A DNA stretch of 64,000 bases from Dorea sp. D27 (GCF_001185345.1 NZ_KQ236745.1:453355-517354), one strand, 5' to 3'; shown: positions 8,235 through 17,699, counted from the stretch's first letter. A program made the numbers and translations. Notes: a model not told the origin generated them from the letters alone.

Positions 8235-10212
8235 GTCCATATATTCCAAACTGGCTGTAACAAATATAAAAAACAACCGGAAGACCTATATACCCTACAT
8301 TCTCACGGCAGTCCTTACTGTGATGATGTATTATATCATGGATGCGCTTGCGAGAAATAAAAGCGTAGGAGATGGGAGCCTGAGAGCATGCCTGAATTAT
8401 GCTCTGGGTGTCATCATCGTATTTGCGGTCATTTTCCTGTTCTACACGAACAGCTTCCTGATCAAACGGAGGAAGAAAGAAATCGGCGTATACAATATCC
8501 TCGGAATGGGGAAGAGACATATCGCAAAAATGCTCACGATAGAATCATTGATTACAGCAGTGACAAGCATAGCAGCGGGCCTCGTAACGGGCATTGTTTT
8601 CAGCAGGCTGATGTATCTCATACTGCTGAAGCTGCTCCACTACAACGTAGAGATGACATTTGAGATATCGCCAATATCAATCGTACGTACAATAGCCTTA
8701 TTCGCGGCTATATTTGCGCTAACCCTGCTCTATAACCTGATGCAGATTCATCTGGCAAATCCGGTAGAGCTGCTGCGGGGCGGAAGCCAGGGAGAGAAAG
8801 AGCCTAAGACGAAGATTCTGTTGACTGTTTTCGGAGTTATCACGATTGGAATCGGCTACTATATCGCTATCACTACTGAATCCCCACTCGAGGCGCTTAT
8901 GCTGTTCTTTGTGGCAGTTATCTGCGTCATACTCGGCACATATGCACTGTTCACTGCCGGCAGCATCGCACTGCTCAAAGCCCTTCGGAAGAAAAAGTCG
9001 TTCTATTATAAGACGAAAAATTTCACATCCGTATCGGGCATGATCTACCGGATGAAGCAGAACGCAGTAGGGCTTGCAAACATTTGTATCCTGAGCACGA
9101 TGGTACTTGTGATGATTTCTTCTACGGTGTCTCTGTATGCGGGAATGGACGATATAATGAACACCAGGTTCCCGGAACAGTTTAAAGTCACGAATTATGC
9201 CGCGAATGCAGAAGGGATGGAAAAGATAGACCGCATCATCAAGGAAGAGACAGAAAAAGCCGGCGTCACGATAAAGGATGAAATCTCATACCGTTCCGGA
9301 GAAATGAGCGCGATTCTGGAAGGCGGAAAGGTAAGGCTTGAAGAAAGCGGGAATTATGATGTAATCGACGTGGTAGAATTAAGCGTGATACCGCTGGAGG
9401 ATTACAATAAATATGAAAAAGCGGACGTATCTTTAAAAGATGATGAGGTTCTTCTGTACATGACAGGAAAAATGTATGGCAAAGATAGCATCCAACTTGG
9501 CAGCAGGCGGTATAAAGTAGCCAGAGAGTTGAAAGATATGACGCTGGAGAAGAAAAATAAATCCAATGTGATGGAGCATCTCTTCATCGTGGTACCCAGC
9601 CTTAAGCAGGTGGAGGATATCACAAACGAAGCCTACGGCGACAGCGAGATGGAGGACACGTGGACACAGAAGATGGGAAATGTACGCTACACCGTCCGCA
9701 TCGATTTCGAAGAGAATGGGAAGAAAGAACTCAGCGCGATGGAAGCCATGGGGGACCGGATCGTATCAGAGGCCGCACCATCGTTCTGCGAGAGCAGAGA
9801 AATGAGTATAGAAAGCTTCTACATGCTTTATGGCGGCCTGCTTTTTATCGGAATATATCTCGGGCTGATGTTCCTGATGGCTACGGTGCTTATCATCTAC
9901 TATAAACAGATATCAGAGGGCTTCGATGACAAAGAACGATACCAGATCATGCAGAAAGTCGGGATGAGCAAAAAAGAAGTAAAGCGCTCCATCAGAAGCC
10001 AGGTGCTGACCGTATTCTTCCTTCCCCTGGCCGCGGCGATAATCCATATAGCTGTTGCGTTCAAGGTAATCACAAGAATGTTGGAAGCGTTGAATTTTGT
10101 AAATGTATCTCTGTTCCTCACCTGTACGATAACAACCGTCGTGGTATTTGCGATATTTTATGCAATTGTATTTGCAATTACGGCAAGAGAGTATTATAAG
10201 ATTGTCAATTAA
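8227..10212 (+). CDS. Bce-type ABC transporter permease (FtsX domains)
   Basis: About 661 residues. N-terminal membrane segments include a first FtsX-type bundle, then a large extracytoplasmic domain (roughly residues 305-530) and a final group of helices, matching the 10-helix BceB plan in which the large loop carries ligand specificity. Start: GTG 8227 has AGGAGG at 8213-8218, eight bases away; the GTG at 8218 overlaps that site and is unlikely. The start lies inside the ATPase gene (8-base overlap), so the two are coupled. It is the sensory partner of the kinase in this family. The terminal hairpin at 10216 ends the operon. Confidence 0.93.
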   Translation: MNKSIYSKLAVTNIKNNRKTYIPYILTAVLTVMMYYIMDALARNKSVGDGSLRACLNYALGVIIVFAVIFLFYTNSFLIKRRKKEIGVYNILGMGKRHIAKMLTIESLITAVTSIAAGLVTGIVFSRLMYLILLKLLHYNVEMTFEISPISIVRTIALFAAIFALTLLYNLMQIHLANPVELLRGGSQGEKEPKTKILLTVFGVITIGIGYYIAITTESPLEALMLFFVAVICVILGTYALFTAGSIALLKALRKKKSFYYKTKNFTSVSGMIYRMKQNAVGLANICILSTMVLVMISSTVSLYAGMDDIMNTRFPEQFKVTNYAANAEGMEKIDRIIKEETEKAGVTIKDEISYRSGEMSAILEGGKVRLEESGNYDVIDVVELSVIPLEDYNKYEKADVSLKDDEVLLYMTGKMYGKDSIQLGSRRYKVARELKDMTLEKKNKSNVMEHLFIVVPSLKQVEDITNEAYGDSEMEDTWTQKMGNVRYTVRIDFEENGKKELSAMEAMGDRIVSEAAPSFCESREMSIESFYMLYGGLLFIGIYLGLMFLMATVLIIYYKQISEGFDDKERYQIMQKVGMSKKEVKRSIRSQVLTVFFLPLAAAIIHIAVAFKVITRMLEALNFVNVSLFLTCTITTVVVFAIFYAIVFAITAREYYKIVN

Positions 10213-10215
10213 CGG

Positions 10216-10272
10216 AATTTCGAAAGGGGTCAGACCCCCGCTGTGCGGAGGGGTCTGACCCCTTTCGAAATT
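10216..10272 (+). repeat. Long hairpin repeat containing GGGGTCAGACCCC, copy 1
   Basis: 23-base arms 10216-10238 and 10250-10272 are perfectly complementary; each contains the sub-palindrome GGGGTCAGACCCC, and the loop can pair further (CCGC/GCGG). It lies four bases after the permease stop and may end that operon. A second copy with the same core is at 51869-51910, so this is a dispersed family rather than a one-off terminator. Confidence 0.85.
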
Positions 10273-10348
10273 TCACGTACTTGAATTTTTGTATACACTA
10301 TATTACAATGAGATTATTAAGCTGTTACAGGATAAAGGAGGAAACAGG

Positions 10349-10693
10349 ATGACGAAAGCAGGAGAAAGGGAAGTAGTTACGGTAGAGCGTGTCAACGGCG
10401 GAGCCGGATTTATCATGAAGGAGGCGCTCATCAGCCAGGAACAGCTCGGAGAGCACTGCAAGATGTTCAGCCGGGTGACTTTAAAGCCGAATTGTGAGCT
10501 CGGCTATCATGAGCATCACGGGGAGACGGAGACATATTACATATTGAGCGGAACTGGAATGTATGATGACAATGGCAAGGCGGTACCGGTTGAAGCAGGA
10601 GACGTGACATTTTGTAAGGACGGGGACGGACATGGCCTGAAGAATACAGGGACCGAAGACCTTTCCTTCGTGGCATTGATATTGAAACTGTAA
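10349..10693 (+). CDS. Cupin-domain protein
   Basis: 114 residues, a single small cupin barrel. The first cupin motif is visible as GYHEHHGETETYYILSGTG, with the His/His/Glu metal-binding set, and the second as the DVTFCKDGDGHGLKN segment with a further His. Such proteins bind a metal and a small ligand; functions range from isomerases to sensors and cannot be assigned here. ATG 10349 follows AAAGGAGGAAACAGG. It stands alone between two palindromic elements. Confidence 0.8.
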   Translation: MTKAGEREVVTVERVNGGAGFIMKEALISQEQLGEHCKMFSRVTLKPNCELGYHEHHGETETYYILSGTGMYDDNGKAVPVEAGDVTFCKDGDGHGLKNTGTEDLSFVALILKL

Positions 10694-10695
10694 GT

Positions 10696-10908
10696 TTAAG
10701 TAAAGTGGCTGCGGGCGGGGAGCCGGGTGGCATCTGCTCCGATGCGTACGAGGCTTCGACTATTTCACGTATCCCTAACCCTGCGGAATGCGCGCCGATA
10801 GCGGCTTGCATCCCGCAGGATAAGGGCTACGGAAAGGATTCTCTGCCTCTCCCGCTTGTACCTGCGCATCTCCCACCCGGCTCCCCGCCCGCTATCTACT
10901 TCACTTAA
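10696..10908. repeat. MITE-like inverted-repeat element
   Basis: The stretch of 324 bases between the cupin stop and the next gene is mostly one element. Its ends are imperfect inverted repeats of about 35 bp; 10711-10732 and 10872-10893 share the core GCGGGCGGGGAGCCGGGTGG in opposite orientation, flanked by TTAAGT.. and ..ACTTAA. The centre (about 10777-10830) is a second imperfect palindrome of about 54 bp. The whole could fold into a ~210-nt hairpin. GC content is visibly above that of its neighbours. No protein is convincingly encoded. The remaining 10909-11017 shows nothing I recognise. Confidence 0.7.
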
Positions 10909-11017
10909 CAAGGGCGAGTGCGGCTGTGTGGCGTTACTGGCCAGCGGATGGCCGATGGCTGCATGAGATGAATGATAAAATATCTGTCCCCTACCTCCAC
11001 AGCGGCGTCCTAGTTTA

Positions 11018-12115
11018 CTACCCCCCCAAATAACCTCGAAGGCAGGCCATCAGCCTGTCGTTGTCTTCCGGCTTCATGATGCAGAACCGGATATATTCCC
11101 CGTCCAGGCTCTGAAATGAAGAACAGTCTCGTATCATGAGGCCGTGCCGGATCGCATGCTCGAACACGTCGGAAGAAGTGAGACCTTTCCGGAGGATTCT
11201 GACGAGGATAAAGTTGGCATACGGGCGGTAGGCTTTGACGCCCTCCCACGTGCAGAGTTCGCCGTACAGACGGGTACGTTCAGAGTCTATCAGATTCCAT
11301 GTCTTCCGGATATATGTGGTATCTTCGAGCATGAGCCCTCCGGCAAAGGCGCCGATGCTGCTCAAGCTCCACGGATTCTGATGCCGGTGCAGGACATCGA
11401 GGAAGGTCCTGCTGCTCGTGATACCGTATCCGAAACGAAGGCCGGGGGCGGCAAAATATTTGGACACCCCGCGGATGACCATAAAGTTGTCGTACTTCGG
11501 TATGAGCCCGATTGCTGTAATGGATTCCGGATCCGGAGCAAATTCGGCATATGTTTCATCAATCATAACGAATATGCCTTTCTCCTTGCAGAACCGGAAG
11601 ACCTCTTCAAGCTGCGCGCAGGCGAGCGCCGAGGAGGTAGGATTGTTCGGATTGCAGATTACGAGCAGCCTGGTATCCGGGGTAAGGGCGGCCAGAAGCT
11701 CCGGCACGTCGAGGACAAAGTCCTTTTCTTCCCGCAGATTGTAATACTCTAATGTACCGCCGACGAGCGAGAGCTCCCGGGCATATTCAGAGTAGGTGGG
11801 GCCGACGACGAGCGCCTTTTTCGGGCGCAGGCCGCTGATAAGAAGAGAAATCAGCTCAGTAGAGCCATTCCCTACCACGATATGCTCGGGGTCTGCATGA
11901 CAATACATGCTTATGGTATCTCTGAGCCCGGCGTAATTCCGGTCAGGATAACGGGTAATCACATCCAGATGGGATGCAAGCTGTTCCTTCACATGTTCAG
12001 AGAGGCCAAGTGGATTGACGTTGGCGCCGAAGCTTACAATTTCCTCCTGCGGTATGTGGTAGTACTGTGAGATCTGTTCAATGTCACTTCCGTGAAATTC
12101 AGGTTTTTTATCCAT
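11018..12115 (-). CDS. PLP-dependent aminotransferase/decarboxylase, CobD/HisC-like
   Basis: 365 residues, fold type I. Visible are GANVNPLG near residue 30, the phosphate/cofactor region GNGSTELI (83-90), CNPNNPT (154-160), the cofactor Asp in MIDETYAEF, and the Schiff-base Lys219 in RGVSKYFAAPGLRFGY. The SK-YFA-PGLR spacing resembles threonine-phosphate decarboxylase CobD more than HisC, but no cobalamin or histidine genes are nearby, so the substrate is open. It stands alone on the - strand, divergent from the DUF5717 operon. Confidence 0.75.
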   Translation of the reverse strand: MDKKPEFHGSDIEQISQYYHIPQEEIVSFGANVNPLGLSEHVKEQLASHLDVITRYPDRNYAGLRDTISMYCHADPEHIVVGNGSTELISLLISGLRPKKALVVGPTYSEYARELSLVGGTLEYYNLREEKDFVLDVPELLAALTPDTRLLVICNPNNPTSSALACAQLEEVFRFCKEKGIFVMIDETYAEFAPDPESITAIGLIPKYDNFMVIRGVSKYFAAPGLRFGYGITSSRTFLDVLHRHQNPWSLSSIGAFAGGLMLEDTTYIRKTWNLIDSERTRLYGELCTWEGVKAYRPYANFILVRILRKGLTSSDVFEHAIRHGLMIRDCSSFQSLDGEYIRFCIMKPEDNDRLMACLRGYLGG

Positions 12116-12162
12116 ATCTATACTTCCTGTCCATATATTTTCAAGATTTTGTATCTACAGCA

Positions 12163-12192
12163 TTGCCATCACAGCCAGAACAATGCTATAAT
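12163..12192 (+). promoter_or_regulatory. Promoter of the DUF5717 operon
   Basis: TTGCCA at 12163-12168 and TATAAT at 12187-12192 with an 18-base spacer. Transcription would start near 12199, just ahead of both candidate start codons. Confidence 0.65.
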
Positions 12193-12243
12193 TCATTATA
12201 GTATGTTTTTAGAAAAATGCAACGAAAGAAGCAGGTGGCAGGC

Positions 12244-15200
12244 TTGAAAAACAAAATTCAGAAATTTTCTAAGGGTGACTTCCATAATGCACATCCTGAT
12301 GTAATCTTCCAGGAAACCAATCTCGTAATGATAATCGGAGAAGGAGAAGTGTACAGGGGAAGTTTTTCTGTGAAAAGCCAGACAGAGGGGAATATACGGG
12401 GGTTGATATACCCGTCTTCTTTTCGTGTACATTTTAAAGACCAGGGATTTGAGGGGAATCCTGCAAGAGTAGAATTTACTTATGACGGCAGAGGCTTACG
12501 TCCCGGACATGTGGAAGAAGGCAAGTTTACGGTTGTCTGCAACGGTGGAGAGTACGAGCTTTCCTTCACCGCCATTATCGAGAAACCGTACGTGATGACT
12601 TCCTACGGAAAAGTACAGAGCACAGATGATTTCAGGAAACTGGCAATTAAGGATTATTCGGAGGCGGGACGTCTGTTCCGTTCCAGAGAATTTTATGAAA
12701 TATTAAAATATGAAAACGAGAGGATCTTCTACCTGTACGACAATATGAGGAAGTGGTCTCTTGGGGAGCAGGCGATGGAGGAATTCCTCGTCGGCATCAA
12801 ACAGAAAGAATGCATCTTCCTTACGCTGCCCGGAGAAGGCATGCTGTTTGAGGACATTGAAGAGTCCACAAAAGGCACGCTGACTCTTATGAAGAATACG
12901 TGGGGATTCATGCCGATCAAGGTGGAGGCCGAGGGGAAGTTCATCAAAGTGCTCCGCCCGGAACTGAGTACGGAAGACTTCGTCGGCAATACGTATGAGG
13001 TAGAATACCTTGTAAGACCCGAGCACCTGCACGGCGGAAGAAACTTTGGAGCCTTGAAGTTCATCACGCCGTACGAGACGCTCATATACGAGATAGAAGT
13101 GCTGCAGAACCAGGATTATGACGAAGACCACCGCATGAAGGAGCTGCTGGAGGCCCAGATCCTGAAGGGATATGTCGGATATGTGGCCGGAAGGGTGGAA
13201 CTGAACAACTGGGTAGAAAGCGCGATTGAGAAGATGGCGGCGCTGCGCAAGATGGATCCGCAGAGCGAGACGCTGCAGCTTCTGCAGGCTCATATATATG
13301 TGATTGGCAACAAGACGGAAGAGGCAAAATGGATACTTGAAAACTACAATTACAACCGGTTCGCCATAGGGAAAGATCCGGTGACGAACTGCTACTACCT
13401 GTACCTCACGGCACTCATCAGAGGAAAAGGAAGCCATATAGACAGGGTCCTCGACGAGATAGGAAAGACATATATGCGGCATCAGGATTCCTGGCCGCTT
13501 CTCAGCATGTTGATCAATCTGGATTCCAGATACCGCAATCCTTATAAACGGATCGAGGTGCTGGAACAGCAGTTCAGTTTTGAAATTCATGAGGTGCTCT
13601 TTTATCTGGCCGCATACGAATGCTATAAGGAAAAGCCGACATTGCTGAAAAAGCTTGGGAAATTTGAGATACAGGTACTAAATTTTGCGTCAAAATACAG
13701 GCTGATGACGAAAGAGCTTGCTCTGTATGTCGCCAATTTTGCCAGCCAGCAGAAGAACTACAGCGATGCCTTGTTCCGCATTCTGGAACGAATCTATAAG
13801 ATGTACAGCGAGACTATGATATTAAATACGATCTGCACGCTGCTGATCAAGGGCAACAAGACCCAGCAGCGTTATTTCGAGTGGTATAAACGGGCGGTAG
13901 ACGCAGAACTCAAGATAGCGCAGCTATATGAATATTATATGGTGACGATAGAGGAGGAGCGGGTGAGAGGCCCGCTGCCGAAGTCTATCTTCCTTTATTT
14001 TATGCACGGCAATACGCTCGACTATAAAAAGGCGGCATTCCTGTATGCCAACCTGATTACTTATGAAGAAGAAGGAAGCGACCTGTATCTTAGCTACAGG
14101 GAGCAGATGGTCGCTTTTACATGGGACCAGCTGGAGAGGCGCCACATCACAGAGCCGCTGAAGATTCTGTACAAAAGATTCCTCCGGGAAGATGAGATGA
14201 CTGCAGAGCGTATGGAAGCACTGCATGATATCTGCTTTGCCTATGAAATCACTACAAAGGTGCGCAACATGAACTGTGTGCTCGTTATAGAAAAAGACGG
14301 CAATGTCCGGCAGAGGATTCCCTACGATGAGGAGGACGGCGCTGTCATCTTCCTGTATGATAAGGAGTCAAGAGTCGTGTGGGAGTCTCTGGAAGGGCGG
14401 CATTATACAGATTCTATCGCGTACGAGACGAAGCGGCTGTTCTATGAGCCGCGTTTTCTTGACATGTATAAGAAGTACGCCGCCCATGCCGGCATATGGA
14501 AGCATGAAGAGAAGAAGCAGGAGGCGACTTTTGAGAATATCAGGCAGATGGGAATGGATGCGTTTGATGAAAAAGACATCTTCCGGCTCTGCAGCAAAAG
14601 GATAAGGGAAGATAACTATGAGGAGGATGAATTCTTAAGCTACCTCTGCTTTGAGTTGTTTAAAAAAGAACAATATGACAAGGTTACGCTCATGTATCTC
14701 GCCAATTATTACTGTGGGGCTACGTCCGATATGAAACAGCTCTGGAAGGTGCTGAAAGATTATGGTATTCCGGCCAATAAAGTCGGTGAACGTATCATTA
14801 CCCAGATGGTCTTTTCTGAGGACCTGTTCAGGGAGGAAGATATATTTGAAGATTACTATCTCTCTGACAGCGTGTATTTCCGGCTTAAGCAGGCGTATCT
14901 TGCTTATGTATCCAGAGAATTCATACTGCGGGGGCGGGAGACCGGCAGGATCGTGTTCGATATAATCATACACGAGTGTGAAAAGAAAGAGGAACTGCCG
15001 GACATCTGCAAGATAGCGCTGCTGAAGTACTTTTCCGCACAGGAGTATACGGCGGGCGAGGAGCCGGTGCTCCACGAAGTGCTCAGGGAGATGTGCGAGA
15101 AACAGCTCGTGTTCCCATGCTATCTGAACTATAAGGAGTCCTGGCTGAGAGAGAACCAGCTTTATGACAAAGTCATGATCGAGTATCAGGCCAGGCCAGG

Positions 15201-15537
15201 AAGCCGGGTAGAGCTCCACTATAAGCTGAAACAGGGGAGAAAAGAAGAACTGGGCTATCGGATGGAAGTGATGACGCCTGCATATGAAAACATATATGTA
15301 AAGCAGTTTATCCTGTATGCGGACGAAAGCATCAGCTATTATATCAAAGAGACAGCGGGAAGACAGAGTATTACGACAGAGAAAGAGACGCTGGCCATTG
15401 ACAGGGAAACTTCCGGTGCCGGAAAGTTCGGCCGGCTGAATGCAATGGCCGCCATGAGCCCTGCCAGCAAGAAAAAGGCAATGCTCCTGTATAAGGAGGA
15501 AGAGATTATGGCGGGAGAAATATATAAGATATACTAG
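12244..15537 (+). CDS. DUF5717 family protein (giant, uncharacterised)
   Basis: About 1097 residues. The N-terminus MKNKIQKFSKGDF and the following domain match the Lachnospiraceae DUF5717 family as I know it; no function is established. Seen: two beta-rich modules in the first 300 residues (each with a GEG-type turn and alternating strands, Ig-like in feel), then a long helical region with TPR-like repeats (for example SETLQLLQAHIYVIGNKTEE), and a mixed beta C-terminus. No signal peptide or membrane segment, so probably cytoplasmic. TTG 12244 has AGGTGG five bases upstream; an in-frame ATG at 12217 has no ribosome site. It is first in a tight operon with the next two genes, which argues for one shared function. 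Confidence 0.8.
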   Translation: MKNKIQKFSKGDFHNAHPDVIFQETNLVMIIGEGEVYRGSFSVKSQTEGNIRGLIYPSSFRVHFKDQGFEGNPARVEFTYDGRGLRPGHVEEGKFTVVCNGGEYELSFTAIIEKPYVMTSYGKVQSTDDFRKLAIKDYSEAGRLFRSREFYEILKYENERIFYLYDNMRKWSLGEQAMEEFLVGIKQKECIFLTLPGEGMLFEDIEESTKGTLTLMKNTWGFMPIKVEAEGKFIKVLRPELSTEDFVGNTYEVEYLVRPEHLHGGRNFGALKFITPYETLIYEIEVLQNQDYDEDHRMKELLEAQILKGYVGYVAGRVELNNWVESAIEKMAALRKMDPQSETLQLLQAHIYVIGNKTEEAKWILENYNYNRFAIGKDPVTNCYYLYLTALIRGKGSHIDRVLDEIGKTYMRHQDSWPLLSMLINLDSRYRNPYKRIEVLEQQFSFEIHEVLFYLAAYECYKEKPTLLKKLGKFEIQVLNFASKYRLMTKELALYVANFASQQKNYSDALFRILERIYKMYSETMILNTICTLLIKGNKTQQRYFEWYKRAVDAELKIAQLYEYYMVTIEEERVRGPLPKSIFLYFMHGNTLDYKKAAFLYANLITYEEEGSDLYLSYREQMVAFTWDQLERRHITEPLKILYKRFLREDEMTAERMEALHDICFAYEITTKVRNMNCVLVIEKDGNVRQRIPYDEEDGAVIFLYDKESRVVWESLEGRHYTDSIAYETKRLFYEPRFLDMYKKYAAHAGIWKHEEKKQEATFENIRQMGMDAFDEKDIFRLCSKRIREDNYEEDEFLSYLCFELFKKEQYDKVTLMYLANYYCGATSDMKQLWKVLKDYGIPANKVGERIITQMVFSEDLFREEDIFEDYYLSDSVYFRLKQAYLAYVSREFILRGRETGRIVFDIIIHECEKKEELPDICKIALLKYFSAQEYTAGEEPVLHEVLREMCEKQLVFPCYLNYKESWLRENQLYDKVMIEYQARPGSRVELHYKLKQGRKEELGYRMEVMTPAYENIYVKQFILYADESISYYIKETAGRQSITTEKETLAIDRETSGAGKFGRLNAMAAMSPASKKKAMLLYKEEEIMAGEIYKIY

Positions 15538-15548
15538 GAGAGGAGGAG

Positions 15549-16838
15549 ATGGTATTGAATAAGGGGAGCATGCTTGGCTATGATCTGAACGAGAAGAGCT
15601 GTCAGATAAGTTATTATGATGAGACAAAAGACGAGCCGGTGACGATGGAAGTCGCGGTGGACAATTACCAGATTCCTCTGATGCTTGGCTATTTCAGAGA
15701 CCGGTGGGTGTATGGGAAGGAGGCAAAGAGGCTGGCGGCCGTCAATGAGGGATGCACGGTCTCGGATCTTTTCAACCTGGCCGTCAGGCAGGAAAAAGTG
15801 AGGGTAGGGGCCAAGACGCATGATGCGGTATGGCTGCTTGCCAAGTTCATAAGCCTGTCTCTTGAGGAATTTGATGAGATAACATATATCACCTTTTCTG
15901 TACCTGAAAATAACATCGACATGACAAAGATGTTGAAAGGCATCGGGAGACACCTTGGAATCGGGAAGGATCATATATGTGTCCAGGACTATAAGGAAAG
16001 CTTCTGCCAGTATATGTTCTATCAGCCAAAGGAGCTGTGGCAGTATGAATCGGCCTTGTTTTACTGTGATGCGCATGAAATCAAGGCGTATATGCTGCGC
16101 CGGCTGAACACGGTGTCCAGCCGGGGGAACGAGAAGTTCGTCACGGTGGACGAAGTGGCGAACGCCCGGATGAAAGAGCTTGAAGCCATCTACCCGGTAC
16201 TGAATGTGGACAAGGCAAAAGACGCGGACGGCAGGTTCAAGACGTTCATCCAGAGCGTGTTTGAGAAAAAAGTCGTCTCTTCGGTGTATCTGACAGGGGA
16301 AGGGTTTGAAAACAACTGGTACCCTAATTCGCTGAAAGTGCTGTGCAACGGCAGAAGGGCTTTTCTGGGAAACAACCTGTACAGCAAGGGGGCGTGTTAT
16401 ACTTCTATCCGGAAATGCCGGGATTATGATGAAGGACCGGTCTATCTGGACGAGACGAAGATGACCGAGCAGATATGCCTGCGTATGAGGGTAAACGGGC
16501 AGGAAGGCTGGCATCCTATCGTGTCGTGGGGGACGCACTGGTATGAAGCGGACGGACAGTGGGAAGTGATACTGGAAGATACGTCAGACGTGGAGATTCA
16601 TATCGAGACGCTTGCGGCAGGAGACCTCCAGGTAGAGACCGTGCGGCTGGAAGGACTTCCGGACAGGAAAGACTATTCCCTGCGCCTGCTGATCGAGACG
16701 ATGTTTCTGGATGAGAGGACGTGCAGGCTCAAATTCAAAGATATCGGATTCGGGGAATTCTATCCGCCTACAGGCTTCCAGGTGGAGAAAGAGATACATT
16801 TAGGAGGAATCAATGGGCAGTTTAATTCTATGTCATAA
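15549..16838 (+). CDS. DUF5716 family protein with actin/Hsp70-like fold
   Basis: 429 residues. The start MLGYDLNEKSCQISYYDE resembles the phosphate-1 motif of the actin/Hsp70/hexokinase superfamily, VYGKEAKRLAAVNEG resembles the Hsp70 GxxAK segment, and VYLTGEGFENNWYPNSL followed by LYSKGACY resembles the adenosine motif and the closing GAA of Hsp70. The last 100 residues are beta-rich, where Hsp70 has its substrate domain. I infer an ATP-binding chaperone-like protein; the family is annotated only as DUF5716. It starts 11 bases after the DUF5717 stop behind AGGAGAGGAGG, and ends overlapping the TPR gene. Confidence 0.75.
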   Translation: MVLNKGSMLGYDLNEKSCQISYYDETKDEPVTMEVAVDNYQIPLMLGYFRDRWVYGKEAKRLAAVNEGCTVSDLFNLAVRQEKVRVGAKTHDAVWLLAKFISLSLEEFDEITYITFSVPENNIDMTKMLKGIGRHLGIGKDHICVQDYKESFCQYMFYQPKELWQYESALFYCDAHEIKAYMLRRLNTVSSRGNEKFVTVDEVANARMKELEAIYPVLNVDKAKDADGRFKTFIQSVFEKKVVSSVYLTGEGFENNWYPNSLKVLCNGRRAFLGNNLYSKGACYTSIRKCRDYDEGPVYLDETKMTEQICLRMRVNGQEGWHPIVSWGTHWYEADGQWEVILEDTSDVEIHIETLAAGDLQVETVRLEGLPDRKDYSLRLLIETMFLDERTCRLKFKDIGFGEFYPPTGFQVEKEIHLGGINGQFNSMS

Positions 16839-17595
16839 TAAAAAAGCGAAACAGCCATATGAGATCACGAGAATCCACGTCCGCATATACACGATAGAAG
16901 AGCTGTGCTACTATATCTGCAATAACCTCTACCTGATAGATTATACGATAATGAATACGCAGCTCTGCGACTGGATCGAGCAGGAGCTTGAACTGAGAAC
17001 GCTGGCAGAAAGGCTCCGCCAGGAGATTACGCAGAACTGCTCGGTGGAACAGTTCGTGCTGACAATACTGAAAGAATCTACGATATATTCAAAGTCCGAC
17101 ATCAACAAGATACAGGGCATCCTGGAGCACCTGCAGAATCAGAACGATGTGGAGCGGGAAAAGTACAAGGCGGACAGCCTGCTCAAGAGCGGGGAATATG
17201 CCTCTGCAATCCTCGTGTACCAGGCAATCGTAAGCAAGGAGTGGGACGACTCTCTGGACAAGGGCTTTTACGGACGAGTCTACGGATGTCTCGGCACGGC
17301 ATACGGTCGTCTCTTCTTATACGAGGAAGCGGCGAGGATGTACCAGGAGGCATACCGGCTGTGCGAGGAGCCCCAGATGCTGAAAGCCTATATCTACAGC
17401 TGCTACAGGGGGATGGCGGATGAAAAGTTCGTGAAGATGATGTCGGGCAACCCGGCATATTTAAGTACGGCTTCCCTGCTGAAAGAGGATGTCAAGAGAA
17501 TACGCAGGGAGATTAATATGGAGATAAGCAGAGAGCAGCTGGAACAGTGGAAAAAAGAGTACCGCAGGATTGACAAGAATCATGGAATATGCTAA
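16813..17595 (+). CDS. TPR-containing protein of the DUF5717/DUF5716 operon
   Basis: 260 residues, no signal peptide. The first 100 residues are helical without an obvious family; residues about 115-210 contain TPR-like pairs (SLLKSGEYASAILVYQAIV; LGTAYGRLFLYEEAARMYQE), scaffolds that often bind chaperones. ATG 16813 has AGGAGG closely upstream and lies inside the DUF5716 gene (26-base overlap), so translation of the two is tied together. By context it is a partner of the Hsp70-like protein. I do not recognise a named family. Confidence 0.75.
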   Translation: MGSLILCHNKKAKQPYEITRIHVRIYTIEELCYYICNNLYLIDYTIMNTQLCDWIEQELELRTLAERLRQEITQNCSVEQFVLTILKESTIYSKSDINKIQGILEHLQNQNDVEREKYKADSLLKSGEYASAILVYQAIVSKEWDDSLDKGFYGRVYGCLGTAYGRLFLYEEAARMYQEAYRLCEEPQMLKAYIYSCYRGMADEKFVKMMSGNPAYLSTASLLKEDVKRIRREINMEISREQLEQWKKEYRRIDKNHGIC

Positions 17596-17699
17596 TATAA
17601 CAGAGCGATTTAGTGTGGTAAAGTAATCAACTGATGAACTGGTAAAACAGTACAGCGGATGAAACGCCGCGTATTGTCGCAGATGAGGAGGAAGCATTG

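Noticed and set aside
10705-10908. 67-codon open frame inside the inverted-repeat element.
   Set aside because: It runs through both arms of a palindrome, is Pro/Gly/Ala-rich as expected from the GC-rich repeat, and has no ribosome site.
11144-11752. 202-codon + strand frame within the CobD/HisC-like gene.
   Set aside because: It is the complement of a clear PLP enzyme with all motifs in order; no domain or start signal supports it.
17596-17699. T-box or amino-acid riboswitch ahead of the amino-acid binding-protein gene.
   Set aside because: There is a small GCGG/CCGC stem but no T-box sequence, specifier loop or terminator; the gap is only 104 bases.
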